Shown: piece after piece, positions 50,010 through 63,100 of the stretch
Layout: each line of letters starts with the position of its first letter
How positions within the stretch are numbered: position 1 is the first letter of the stretch
Assembly (NCBI RefSeq): GCF_028769735.1
Contig: NC_088173.1
Span: 20,524,038-20,588,037, forward strand
Length of the DNA stretch: 64,000 bases
Direction: 5' to 3'
From: Zonotrichia leucophrys gambelii
Taxonomy: Eukaryota > Chordata > Aves > Passeriformes > Passerellidae
Position numbers and translations under genes: made by a program
The notes under the pieces: model-generated
The model's input: only the letters and a program-made list of their open reading frames with translations
Told to the model about the DNA's origin: nothing
Database searches by the model: none

Positions 50010-53000
50010 GTTCAAACTTCCCTGCCTTCCAGACGAGTGCATTCTCTCTCGAATAGATAAGGCCTCTGCCTAATCTGTCCTCACTATCTCTAATTCAGGT
50101 CTCTCCTGTTACAGATTTTTCCCAAAGTACTCTTTGCTGCCTCCTTCCTTGTCTTTTTTTGCTTGCTCTTTCTGAACTGCTCCAGATAGCAGTAAGATAA
50201 CAGTAAAATGGAGGCATTGGTAAATTTTAGCAGTATCTGCTGAACAGCCCTCTAAACAGCTCCTGCAAAGTGGTTTCTGAGTACCTGAGATATTAAAAAT
50301 TGGGGAGGGAAATTGCTGTATAAAGCAGCCCTGCCAATATTGCCGTCATCCATGCCAATATGTGAAATGCATTCTCTGAAATTTTTTTTTCAAGTATGGT
50401 GGGAATTTGTGGCTGTGTTGGGAACTTTTCTAAATGTGTCTGATTGGATGTTTTAAACTTTGGATTTTCAGTCTAAGCATTTTTTTTCATGGTGGCTGGC
50501 AGATAAGAAAAAAAAAAAAAGAATTGTGAGAACAAATTTTATTTAGAGTTTTTTAGACTTTTAATTAACGAGAATAGAATACAATAGTTCTGCATGCTGT
50601 CTTCTCTATATTTTATCTGACTGGAGACAGGCCTGAAATGTTTTGGATGCTTTTATTCCTACTCCACACAACTGGTATGTGTTGGAGAACACAGTTTAAT
50701 ATAGAGATACATGAGTCTATTAGTAAACACAAAATTGGGATGGGAGCTTGTTGTCATGCAAATGGATATACAAACTAAATTTCTACCACCAAATGGTTTT
50801 CAATATATTTAATAGATGCTTGACAAGTCAAAGAAATTGTGATACATGAGAAAAAAAAAACCATTTGTAATGAAAAACATTATACATTAGTATAATGACT
50901 GGATATTTTAAGGAGATGAAAAATGTTAAAATGCCAGAAGGGCAGAGCAGAAGTAAAACTTATTTCAGAATAATCTGTGATCATTTGTTCAGGAATAACT
51001 GGACATAACTGTAACAGTCCAGCAGTTGTGGTCTTTAACACAGAAAACAGGTTTTTCAGCTTGTGCTGTGCAAACAAATGAAAATATGTTGGAAATACTG
51101 TTTTGTTGTAAAACAAAGGACAAAACCAGTCAATAAACTGTATTAGGATCCTTTGAGGACTTGCCCCAGATAGTCATTTAGAGATCCCCAGCAGTGTAAA
51201 AAAACCCAAAAGAAACCTGAGCTAGTGAGAAAATAAAGTCACCCTGAGGTCTGGAAGTTTACAATTCCAAGTCTATGTACACCGGCACACCAGAATAAAC
51301 TACAGAATCCACGGCAGAACTCTAGTTTATCCCATTTTTTGGTTACTGTTTCATCATGAATTGTTACATTCTCATCATTGAGGTGATGGAAGGCATTGAA
51401 GCAAAACACTATGACCTAAATTTTTTTTTCTGTTTCTGGAGCACTGTGATTGTCTTAGATTCCTTTTCAAAATATTGTTAATAATTCCCATAAGCAATGC
51501 ATATGTATACTTTGTGAATATGCATGGAGACAATGTCTTTATCCTGAAATCCTTGGTCTGTCACAACTAGAAGTTGCAGTTCAATGTGTTTACAAATTCG
51601 ATGTCTTTAAGGCAACACTTAAAAACTCATTAGGTTCACAAATCAATGATTCTTTGAACTGAATGTTTGCAAATGGAAGAGGTATAAAATAACCTGTTTG
51701 TCCCAAAGAGAAGTAGAACTTGGCTAAAAGTAAAATGCATACACTTTCAGAAGTACCTCAGTAAGTGCTGAATCACTCAGACACTGAACTACATTTTGTC
51801 CCTGCAGACAGTCTATATAGCATCACTTTTTGGTAACAGTCACTGCATTAAATTTTTTAAAAGGCAATTACATATTCTCTATTTTACACCCTACCAAACC
51901 TTTTGTGGTTGATTTTGCTTGTTGTTGGTTTTTAGGGTTTTTTTTAATGTTCAACATACACAACCAGCTCAGACTAAAGAACAATAGTAGATGAAAGTCA
52001 ATGACACTTCAAAAAGAGTCTAAAGGTAGGAAAAAAATTTCATCCAAGAAAGTTAACCACTGAAAATCTAAGACTGCTGGAAATCAGCACACTTTCAGTT
52101 ATGGAGGTGCAATATTGTCATTGCCATAAGAAATGTCCAGTTGTGGTTGCTCTCAGCTTCCTTTCAGTGAGCTGTCCTTGCTCAGAAAGGCACCTATGGC
52201 ATATATTCAAGGGCTGGTTGCTGAAGGGAAATCAGCTTAAGCACTTTCTTAAAACCTATCTTGTATGAGGACTTTCAGTCTGGGTCTGCATTTACTGACC
52301 TGGCTTCCTTTGCGAGCTTTTGGCCAGTCCTAATTCCCTCAAAGTTAAGGAGGCATTGTATGAACTTGTCAAAATCAAACAGGTGATGCAGGTTCTTGTG
52401 GAAGACCTCTTAAGGTCTGTGCACCTTTCAGGTGGTCACTCTCCTGGTTAGTAATCCTTTCAAGTAAGGGAACAGAGTTCTGTGAAAAGAAACAGTGACA
52501 AAGGAGCTTAAATTGGGAAAGTTGTGTCGCAGACTGCATGAGCCTTCACTCCCTTCTGAGCAAAGAAGGGACTGTTCAGTGTATTTGTTATCTACAGCCA
52601 GCTAAGCAAATAAATAATAATGTTTTAGTGGGACCACCTGTCACCAAAACACCAAAAGCTGCCTTCCTGAAATAGAACTGCTTTTTAGATAGCCACCTGA
52701 ACAAAACCAAGTACTTTAAAAGCAAGCCACACACAAATATGAATGGCTCACAGTGGGAGGCATGGACAACTACTTTCCATACAACAGGGTCATTGATAAA
52801 GGCACATAATGTAAGAAAACTGGTTGAGATGGCCATTCATATTCCCCCTGCACTTTTTATGTCCTTCTGTGCTTACAAAATCAGTAAAAGATACTTGGGA
52901 GGAAGAAGAGAAATGTAATAAAAAATATCTGGAATGCAAAAGACAAAAAAATTGATGAAATGAGGTAACTATATAGCCTTTTTTTTTTTTTTGCCAAAAT

Positions 53001-55150
53001 AAGGGGAAAATAAATAATAAAAAAGATTAGAGAATTTGGTGACTGCTAAAGAATGAAGGGATGTGTTAGTTTCTTCAAGCACTGAACTTCCTATGCTAAT
53101 AATGAGCAGCAGTGGATGCGGATGTCTACACCAGGTTTTCCTGAGCATACACAATGTGTCCATAAATTGCCTTTTGGGAGGAATATCATATCTTCTTCTG
53201 CCTCAATTTCTCTCTCTTTTTATAGTGATTTTTTTTTCTTCTGCTAGAATTTCTTCCTCCATGTTTTCTAGTATTGTTGAGTGTGTATTCTTGGACTTGT
53301 TTGGTTTTGTTCATGTGACAAGAAAAGAAGCTATTGTACTTGCTGGTTGTGCCTTCTGGCAGTGTTAGCAAGGAAATGTTATGCCTGGCTGAAATTCACT
53401 TATGAAAAGCACACCAAAGTGGCACAAAATTTTTCCTCTACATGTATTTAAGGGTAACTGTTTAGCCAAGGATGGTAGTACAAAATATTTCACTGAGGCC
53501 TTTAACTAAAAAAGAATTCCAAGAACTTAGGGATACAGACTATGAGCCAAGTTGGGAAGAAAAAGTCTTAAAGAGTCATATCAAGAGTCATTTAAGTGAC
53601 AAAATTTGAAAGAAAGGTAGTTCTTTTACTAAGCAATTAAAAGGGCTTCAATATAATGGCTCCTTTTATAGTACAAGATCAGGAGTAACTGATTAAAGGG
53701 ATACAATTGAGTAAAACCTGATCAAAATCTATTTCTTTCTTGCTTTTCTGCTTTTTTCTTCATTGTGTATTTTTCCTCCTTTCCTAATCTCTCTGCCTAT
53801 GATTCTTTCTATATTTTTCTTTTACTCTTACCCTTCCTCTGTTTTCCTTGCTTTGTGTCCCTAGCTCTAACCCTCCTTCCAGATCCCATTCTTTTAGTCA
53901 GGCCCTTGTTTTCTTACCATTTTCTGTGACTGGTTCCACTGTGCCAAGGCCACATAAACTACAGGGATAACAGCTTCTGTCATCTCCAGTAATTCAGTTT
54001 CAGGTCTTAAAAGTAAACCCAAATCTGTAACTTTGTGCCAGTTTTGGGCATGTGGCTGGGCAGAGGTTGGTTCTTCATTTGGTGTTCCGTTTTTAAGTTC
54101 AAGTGTTATCATTCAGAGATAAGCAGTGTTGGATCTATCAGGGAGTAGGGGAGCTTAAAGAATGCTCAGGAAGAGCCAGCTTTGGAGTTTTTGTTTTGAA
54201 CTCAAGTAATCTTTGACTTTTTGCTTTCAAGTTTACAACCAAAAAGTGCTCAAACACAAAAATTAGTTTAAATCAAATAAATGCTGACTGAAAGCTAGTT
54301 ACTTACATTTCCACTAATTTTCTTCTAAACCATAAATTAATCAGATGTAATTTATTACAGTTTGAAACATCTTAATAAATAGAGTAGTTGTAACAACTCT
54401 AAAATTTATGATTTTTTTCTTATACAAAAAATACAGAAATTAATTTGCTTTCACTACCATTTTGGATCTTAAAAGCATAAGGTTGTGTTATCCTTTACTA
54501 TCACTTAAGCTATGCAACTAGTGTTAACTCAGGGATCTGAATGCTTTTCTGAGGCAGGGGTAGAAAAAAAAGATGCAGTTAAAAGAGGGAAGTATTTTCC
54601 TGTAGAAAGTTAGAGATTCATAGGTGGTGACAGAGCCTGTGGGGGGGATTGAGGTGGGTAGCTTTGACATCTACAACTACAAATGTATCTGACTGAAGAC
54701 ATCAGGTCTGAAAAGGAGTTTCTGCATGTGCATGCATAAGTGGTTCAGCACATTACAATGTCAATAGAGCTGTTCTTAAACAGGTGGTAATGGGCAATTT
54801 TAAAAGGAGCTAGGTGTTCTGGAATGGTAAATGCGTAGTGTAGAAAAAAAACCGAGTATTTGCTGTAAAGAAGGCTTTGTTTCAAATACCAAAAATCTAA
54901 CACTAGAAATTATATATCTTGCATACAATAATTCAAGGAATGACAAGAAAATCCATGCATTTTACTTAAGAGTTCTAAAAAAATACATTTGCAAGACTGG
55001 AATAGTAATTAAAGACTGATAAAATTATATAAAGTGTCATTTTGGCAAAGTACATATTTTATATTAAATCTATAACAAAACAAAAAAACACTGCAGTCTT
55101 TCAAATCAGCCCTGGGAATAGTGAAAATTTTAGTGAATGATAAATAAGAT
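50010..55150. other. Gene desert, no gene recognised
   Basis: AT-rich non-coding sequence. A pyrimidine-rich stretch lies at about 53.73-53.88 kb and a T/G run at about 51.92 kb. Confidence 0.5.
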
Positions 55151-55159
55151 ACGTCCTTG

Positions 55160-55750
55160 TTGATTGGAAGAGGAGGAGGAGCAAAAAGGGGAAAGGAAGA
55201 GCAGAAGAGGAGGAAGGAAGAGGGGACGAGTTACGGGGTGCCCAAAAGTACTGACCCATATCATGGCCCTTAATAGCTTTGTAAATATGTTTTTGTTACC
55301 GTCGTGTTCCTTGCACGAAGCTGCCCCCAGCATGCTGAGCTGTGCCATTAGCGCTGCACTTTCATCCCTGTGGGCCCCGAGCGACAGCATCGCAGAATTT
55401 ATGTGTGTATCACTGTCCCGCAGCTCTGCTAATCTTCCTCAGCAGGGCCGTAAATAGCACCACTCAGATTCCCTTTCACATAAAAAACTCAATGAAAAAG
55501 AGAGAGGGAAGATCTGCAAATAACCCCTCCCAAGGCCATGACCTCCTCCATCTATCTCACGCAGAGCAGGTAGATAAGGGGGTTTGATAGGAAAGCCTTC
55601 TTTCTGAGAGACCACACGTTAAATCAGCCTGCAGATGAAGCTTTGACAGGTGCTGATAGGAAGGGCTGGCAGAGGCCACGTGAGAGCTGTGTGCTACCCA
55701 TCCATTATTTTCCTGCTTCCCGAGGGTATTTGGAGAAAGCAGAAAAGATT
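55160..55750. promoter_or_regulatory. Candidate conserved regulatory element with GATA and E-box sites
   Basis: After a purine tract (55166-55226) the sequence becomes CpG-bearing and compositionally unlike its flanks. It holds CAGGTG at 55647-55652, GATAGG at 55655-55660, GATAAG at 55573-55578, GATAGG at 55586-55591, and CACGTG at 55677-55682. Open frames here (97 and 86 codons) are overlapping shadows with no domain. It looks like a non-coding element under constraint, possibly an enhancer; this is inference. Confidence 0.35.
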
Positions 55751-57100
55751 AAAATCTTCCATCTCTGTGAGAAGTTATTCACTCCTCTCTCGCTGAGGTC
55801 TGTGCAGCTCTTCTGAAGCATTATATTGTTCTGAAGCAATATTTCACTCCAAATCTTTTGCTTCAGAAAAGAAAGACAGAGGGACATACAGCTAACATTT
55901 GAAGAGCTATGTTTTTATCAATTATAATTCCAGTTATTACTTTGGGCTTGCATCCAGGTATAAATTGCTAACATTTTATGCAGTTTCCACAGAACAAATA
56001 GTTAAATATTACATCTAATAAATCAAAGGTAAAATTTTTAAATGCATAACAACATTTCTTTGATGCACAGTACTAAATTTTCTGCATGTTTTTATGCTGT
56101 ATTGAACCAATATGACCTTTACCACAGTCATCATCCCATTACTGATATGAGCAAACATGGGTAGTAATAAAGGAAATTTCTTATCAACAAACTCTGCCAC
56201 CCAGAAAAAATGTCACATTTTACATCTGTTTCACTCAGTTGAAGAGATCATACCATGGAATGTGATATATTATGTCTTTGTAGAAAACTTTTATGAAGAA
56301 GGCTATGGGGTAGATTAAAAAAATAGGAAATATGCATCAAAGAGTAATCTTAAAGTCTAAATCTACAGTAGTAGCCCAAATGGAATATGCAAATACAGTT
56401 TTAAGCTTCCAGCATGACTGCTTCCAGGAACTAATTTGAATTCAATGCTTTAGAGTCAGAACATGTGAAGCAGAGTAAAATGTCAAATTTTAGGGTTGAG
56501 TATTTTGCCTGAATTCTAGCAAAGCAAGTAAGAATATTAAACTTCAAGTTTTTGTGCCACAGCACTAGTATGTGCATTCATAAAATCATACCCTCTCCAG
56601 GCTCTTGCTAAATTTGGGATTTTTATCAGGAGTGCACTTTTACAGTGGATATCCCAGTCATTCTGAATTAATGTACTTAGTGTCATGAAGAGGTATCAGA
56701 ATTTGCTAACTGCATTTTTTTTCACCTAATTGTGAATTGAAGATGAGTACAATAGATGCAGTCCAACTGTTAAGGGGTGTTCAATCCACAGAAGCTGATT
56801 ATCAGCCTGTCTGAGTACACACACCTGAAATACACGGAGTTTGGCTGTTGCATTCTTGGTACCAACAGGTTTGTTCTACAAGCCTTCTCCTGTGGGGCTG
56901 CACTACTTGCTTATGCAGAGATAACTTCAGCCTTCTGAGTTAGATCTTGGTCTTTTTGCACTCAGCCTGGCTGTTGGGATTTAAAGATAAAGTGGGCATA
57001 CTCCCTGACAGTCCATGGCAGCTCATGAGTGAGCCTCAAAGAAAATTAGAGAATAACAAGGAGCCCAAGTACATTATAGAATGAGATAAGAAAATCTAAG
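55751..57100. other. Gene desert, nothing recognised
   Basis: AT-rich, no exon, RNA gene or classified repeat seen. Confidence 0.5.
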
Positions 57101-57105
57101 ACAGG

Positions 57106-57141
57106 ATATATACATATATGTATATATATATATATATATAT
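57106..57141. repeat. (TA)n microsatellite
   Basis: An alternating TA run of about 20 bp follows interrupted ATATACATATATG units. It is a simple repeat and is likely length-variable. Confidence 0.95.
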
Positions 57142-60100
57142 TTAATAAAATACTCACTTTGTGATTGGTCTGTCCTGAACAACCTCAAAAAATTGTACAA
57201 GTTGTGAAGTTTGAGCTAAAATTTGGCCCATATGTGCATATATTGCATGGCTTCAATATCACTTTGAGTACTTTGAGTGTTACTAGGAAAGCAATGAGAA
57301 TACATCTTGAATTCCTTAATTTAAAAAAATAAGTGAATGCTATTTTTAGCACTTTTATATGACCTTTTTTAGAATATATAACCATATAGTCCCATGAATT
57401 TACATCTGTCAATTATCTTTCAATAAATACAAGATTTACATGTAACATAAAATGGAGAAAAAGACTACAGTGTGTAGCTTAATCTTCCAAATCTTCCCAC
57501 TCAGACCAACATACAAAGTTTGGTTCTTAGCTGAATTAGATATACTATTTATGTCTATCTGCTTTCTTCTTTTGTGGCTTTTCCTTCTGTGCTCAATTAC
57601 AACATCATCTTTGAAGACATTACTGCTGGAATTAATTACTTTGCCATATACCGGAGCAGTGGCATCCTGAATTTGTTAGATCAAAGGATATTGGCTGAGA
57701 AGACAAATAAATAAATGACCCGTAACACAGGTAAATGATACTCCTGGGATCAAAGGGATCCCCTAGGAATACTGTGTGCTGCTTGGTTCAGCCAGTCATG
57801 GAAAATGTCCTTGCAAGGGCTGTAGTGAGGCAGCTTTTGTCAGTCCTTCAAAGTAAGGGGTTTCCAAACAGGATCTTCCTGTTTGTTTTCCTTGTTTGCC
57901 AGTTGTTCAGAAAATAGGAAGACGAATGTAAGACTTGGTCAAGTATCAATTCATATCACATGGGTACTTAGTACTTGGGGGCCAAGTGAAATGGAAGACA
58001 GTCAACAGTAGTCTGTCATGGAAATGAGTGGAGATGGCTGACTAGGAATTTTCTGGTGCAAAAGGTATTACCTTTAAGTCTTAAATTAAACCATTGGTTT
58101 TAGTCGTATGAATTTTATGCTACTGCAGTAATAATCTGGTGTGATCAATTCTTTATGCAATTTCATGTAAAATAGTAGTTCACACAACCTTTTTCTTTTT
58201 CTTTCTTAGTGTTTTTTTATCATTACCTCTAAGTTTATGGCTTAGGTCCACAGGTTTGTTGAGGTACTTTCCATTGCTTTCTAAGATTAACTTTCTAAAC
58301 TAATGGTACTCTTTCTTTTCTGCTTTTTACTGTTAAAAACCTACTAAAACAATAAGGAGGACAACAGTCAGGAGGAAGTAGATTTCTCTGTCAGTGCAGA
58401 AATAGTACACTGAGGAGCAGTAACCACTAAATTTCAAAACAAGAAAAAAATTACTTCACCTCTATGGTGTCTCTTGGAAAGGATTGCTTGCCCTGTGGAG
58501 AAGTCACTCTTATGGGAATTTTTGATAAAATATTAGTTTACTTCAGCCCTGAGGATGTGGCCATTGAGCTGAACAAGTCACTTCCAAAATTACAGGTCCT
58601 CTTCTCTAAATAGTGCCCTGAGCAGGAATGGGCTAGTAAATCCAAGTTGCTCCCTAACTGAATTCAGCAGTAAACATTTTCTGACTTCAACAAAATCAGA
58701 TTCACATTAATAAAAGACTTACCTTAAGCCAGGATCTTTACTTGGGTCCACTACAGCTGGAAAACTTTGCCATGTGTCACAGAAGTAATGATTTTAACAT
58801 GGCAGGAGAAGGAGGATGCTTGGGAAGAGCAGAAATTGCCTGCAGGAAAGTTTACAGCTTCAGTGTGGTAGATGACATGTTTTGTCCTCTTACAGAAGCA
58901 TATTTTGAACAGTATATTCAAGTTGTGCATAGTAACAGAAGACAGCACAGAATTTTAATCTGGCAAAGTGCTACTGCATGTTCCTAATAAAACATCTGCC
59001 TCTTTACCGTGTATGCATAGCTGCTGCCTGTTTCTTAATATTAGACACGTAATTAGGTGATGATTCTATGGTACATTCAATGTTCCAATGTTTATACCTA
59101 CAAATCATTAAAATTAGGTTTGTTATGACTGGACAATAATATAAGAAGTGATTTTATCTCCATATTTGGGATTTGCCAATGTGTCCGTGAAAGACTCATC
59201 TTTGCCTGTATAAGAAGGCTGAGTTGGTTTACAATGAAAAGTTTTCCAAGTGATACAGCTCCTGTGTGGATGTTCTTATTTCAAAGTAGTTTCTGTACTG
59301 TTCATCTTAAATGGGTTTGCAATCAGACTCTTAACTAAGTGTATGATGATCTGTTCAGAGGATCTCTTCATCTGGAGAGAAGTTTCTTTGTAGTATTTAA
59401 TCCTAATTTTTGTCTTAAGAGAGTCTCCAAGATGAAGCTGAAAATCATCTCCGTCTAATGTCGGCTTCTGTATGCAATAGCAGTTTAGTGAAAAGAAGGA
59501 CGCAGTATTTTTCACACTTAAAACTCTTTTCGTTGAATCCATGTCCCATTATACTGTCCCCTTTTCAAGTGGAATTTTACATGTTCTTAAAGCCATGACT
59601 CACTTAGCATGTAAAACAGGAACACAGGCCACTGAAAACATGGATTGAGATTTAAAAAGAATAATTTAATACTATAATTTAATTAGTACATGTGACATTT
59701 TCTGATACATTTACTGTACTGAGTGGTTGGTCCTGTACAGCTTTTATTAGTTAAAAGAAAGTTCTCTTTAGTTTTTCCCTGAATGTATGCAAAAGCTTGG
59801 ACTGTAATTCTCAAGAAGGACTGGACATTCATGCTTCCAAGTCATGATTCCCAGTGCCCTCTTATCTTTGTGTCAACACTGAAGTTGTCTTTCCTAATGT
59901 ATCTCCCTACAAACATGAGTTGTTTTGAATGAGAGCATTGAATGAGAAACAGTGGTTTCTTTTTAATCAAAATAACTAATTTGTAGATTAAATGTCATCA
60001 AAACAGTAATTAAAAAATTAATTAAACCCCAAATAAACTAGGTTTACAGATAAATACACTTTACTGTAGTTCTTAAATAAAAAGTATTAGAATATGTATG

Positions 60101-63100
60101 TGTTAGGTTCATTCATCCTAGAATGACTTGAAATCAACTCATGCCAAAGGTCGATTAAAGCAGTTTCTCTTAGAAAGTTTTGTTTACATAGAGATCTCCC
60201 ATTAAGTATGTTTATATGACATCTTAATGAAGAGAAAAACAATTATTTCTTTTGTTATGTTTTATGTCCAGACTTACTGAAGTAGGTTTGGGTTGGAGGA
60301 AATTATTAAAAGAGTGGGCCTTTAAAAGATAATTTGCCTGGTCTGTGGGTGGTTTATTCACTACGTTGTTTATGGTTTTTGGTTACATATTTGCAAAAAT
60401 AATTTGGTGCTTACACAAGACAGATGGTATTTGCAGCAAACACTATTCAATAATTTAAAGATTTTGCTACTTTATATAAAACTTTATATTTTTTTTTCAC
60501 TAGTTCGACCATGTTTTCAATACCAGTAGCATTTAATGAGCTCTAGGAAAGTTAAATCAAAAAAACAAGTCGATGAAATAATGAAGACAAACCTGAACTT
60601 GTCTTAACAATGGTGTGTATGCTAGCAGAGACAGTTTCAGGGATTGTTGTTACCAAGACATTTAACACAGTGTGAAGCACTTTTTTTTTTTTTTTTTAAT
60701 TGAGAAAACTTTGCTGTAATAAAGCAGTTTAGTATTTCAACTGCTATTTAGGCTATGGAAAAATTATTATAATACAATAATTTCAATGAGCTACTTCCCT
60801 TGAAAGGCAATGACTCCCAGTGAGGTCCTGCAAATACCACAGACATTTCCTTGTGCAAGTGCAAAATAGAGTCTTATTTCTGAATGGTGGCTTTCTTCCA
60901 GTTCAGATTTAAAGAGGCATCAGCTGCTGAGATGTCTTTGCTTGATATGAAACCAGGGGAATAATGTTTTTTACTATGGGAGGCTTTGACAAAGGCTATG
61001 CTGGACAAGGATTCCTGGGAGTGTCTACTATTGCCAAAAAGCAATTGTAATATAGATATCAGTTTTGTTAGCGAATTGATTTGTTTTGGAAAATAATTTT
61101 TGTTCTAGTATACACATCAGACTTTGGCTGACCAATAATGCCTTAAGAAAGTACATGTATTCTTCCAGCAAATGGCTCTAGCATTTACTTGGTCATGGAT
61201 TATTGTGCAGATTGATTCTTTTTTAAATTAGTGGTTAACATGAGAAGAAAGTATTCTCTTTACTTTCCTGAAGAACACTGACAATCTGAAAGTGCCATAA
61301 TTAGGCTGCTCAGATATTGCCATCTGAAGCTTTGGGTCAGGGTCAAATTTGTGATATTTGGGGTCAACAGGGTAAATTTAATGATATTTTTATTCATGTC
61401 ATTGTGGTGAGGAAAGTAATTACTTCTTTCCTCTGCATATTACACCTTGTAGCCCAGCCCAGAGCTCTTCCAGTCATCTCCTAGTATGCAAAAGGGAGTT
61501 TTCTAACAATTAGTCCATGAGCTACTTTGTCCTTCCCTTTGCTTCTTTTTGCATGTGGATGGAAGAAGCAGTGTGGGTGCAGCACTGGATGAGACCTAAG
61601 GGAATGAATAGGACCCAAAAACTGCAGAAATGCTTTGTCCATAAGGCAAGAAGGATCAGTTCCAACCTCAGCCTTAGAAGTTCAGCAGATCTTCTGCACT
61701 TCAGGGAGGAAGAGGTATTGCTTCATTAGTTTTATCTGCTCTGTGAAGAAACTGAGGACTTCAGTACCAAGGCTGACTGAGGCACTCTGCAAAAGCAGTA
61801 AATCAACCTGATTTTTGCAAGGCACTCTATTTCTAAGTATTTAAAACCAAAGGCAATACTTGGATATAGATGCCATGATACTGAAGAAATTAAAAAACTC
61901 CACATTTGCCTGGTACTTTTCAGTCAGCCTCAGCAGCTTATTAACGCTAATGCAAGCTAAATAACTATTATAATAATATTGTTTTATTGTAAAAAAATTA
62001 TCTTTCAATTCTGATATTCTATTGACTGAATAGGTAGAGAAGTAAATACACTGCTGTTAAATATTCTTTATAAATGACTGAAAAGTGGTGAAGGAACAAA
62101 AAATAATTTCTGAATGCAAGTTTCTCCTTGGGGAATTTAGAGCAGATGTGCTCTAAATAAGCCCTGGTACTTTTATGAAGGCCATGAAGTGGGGCTGTAA
62201 AAAGGTGCTGAAGCAGCTTCATGGGTCATGGTTCATTAACTCTAATTGTCACGTCTGGATTCCATCTGATGGATGACCAGGTCCTTCCTTTCTCACATCC
62301 GCTTTCTCACTGTCTTCAGGTGACCAGCATCCATCCACAGATACCTCTTTCACGAGTGTTTCCAACAGTGGACTTGGGTAATATTCTAAACCACTTCACT
62401 CATATTCGAATGCTTCTTTTTCTTGTTGGATTTTCTCCTTCTCTTGTTTTCTTCCTGTGTGTAGCTTTTCTCTGGCAAGAATAAAGCCACCATTAATGAA
62501 AAGCATTTTAGATGTGGAGGCATGACGTTACAGAAAGGTTTTCCTAATTGACAAGACTTATTTCTGAAGGTCACTAAGTTTTTACACACATTGAAAATGG
62601 AAAATGTAAAAAGCCTTATCAAGCACCATGTGCCTTCTGATTTCAGGCTTGCTATAGGGAGTGAAGAAGCAATGTTTTACATACCGCCCACGTAAGACAA
62701 CCACATAATTTATAGTGTGGGGCCATCTGTGTGTTTCTCAAGTTCTTGGTTTTTTTATTAGAATTAGCTCTGAGCCAAAAGCAGAACATTAACTCTAAGG
62801 GAGAGGAAAAGATGTGAAATAAGTAAAGAATGTTCCTCCCTTTATTTCAGGCTATTTGTGACTGAAAATTTTGTCATGATTGTTTGCAAGAGGAAGGAAA
62901 ATCAGTTAATTGAGTTAATGAAATTAAGTAATTAATGCTTTCAGACCAATGTCAAATAGCATTTCTTTAGCAGTGAATATATTTCATTTGTACATAGAAC
63001 TGTCTGGTTTCCCCACTAAAAATAGCCAAAACATTTCAGAACTTGGAAATTTTTTGGCAAGTCTAATTCCAAAGCATAACCAAAACCTCATGTCATGGTA

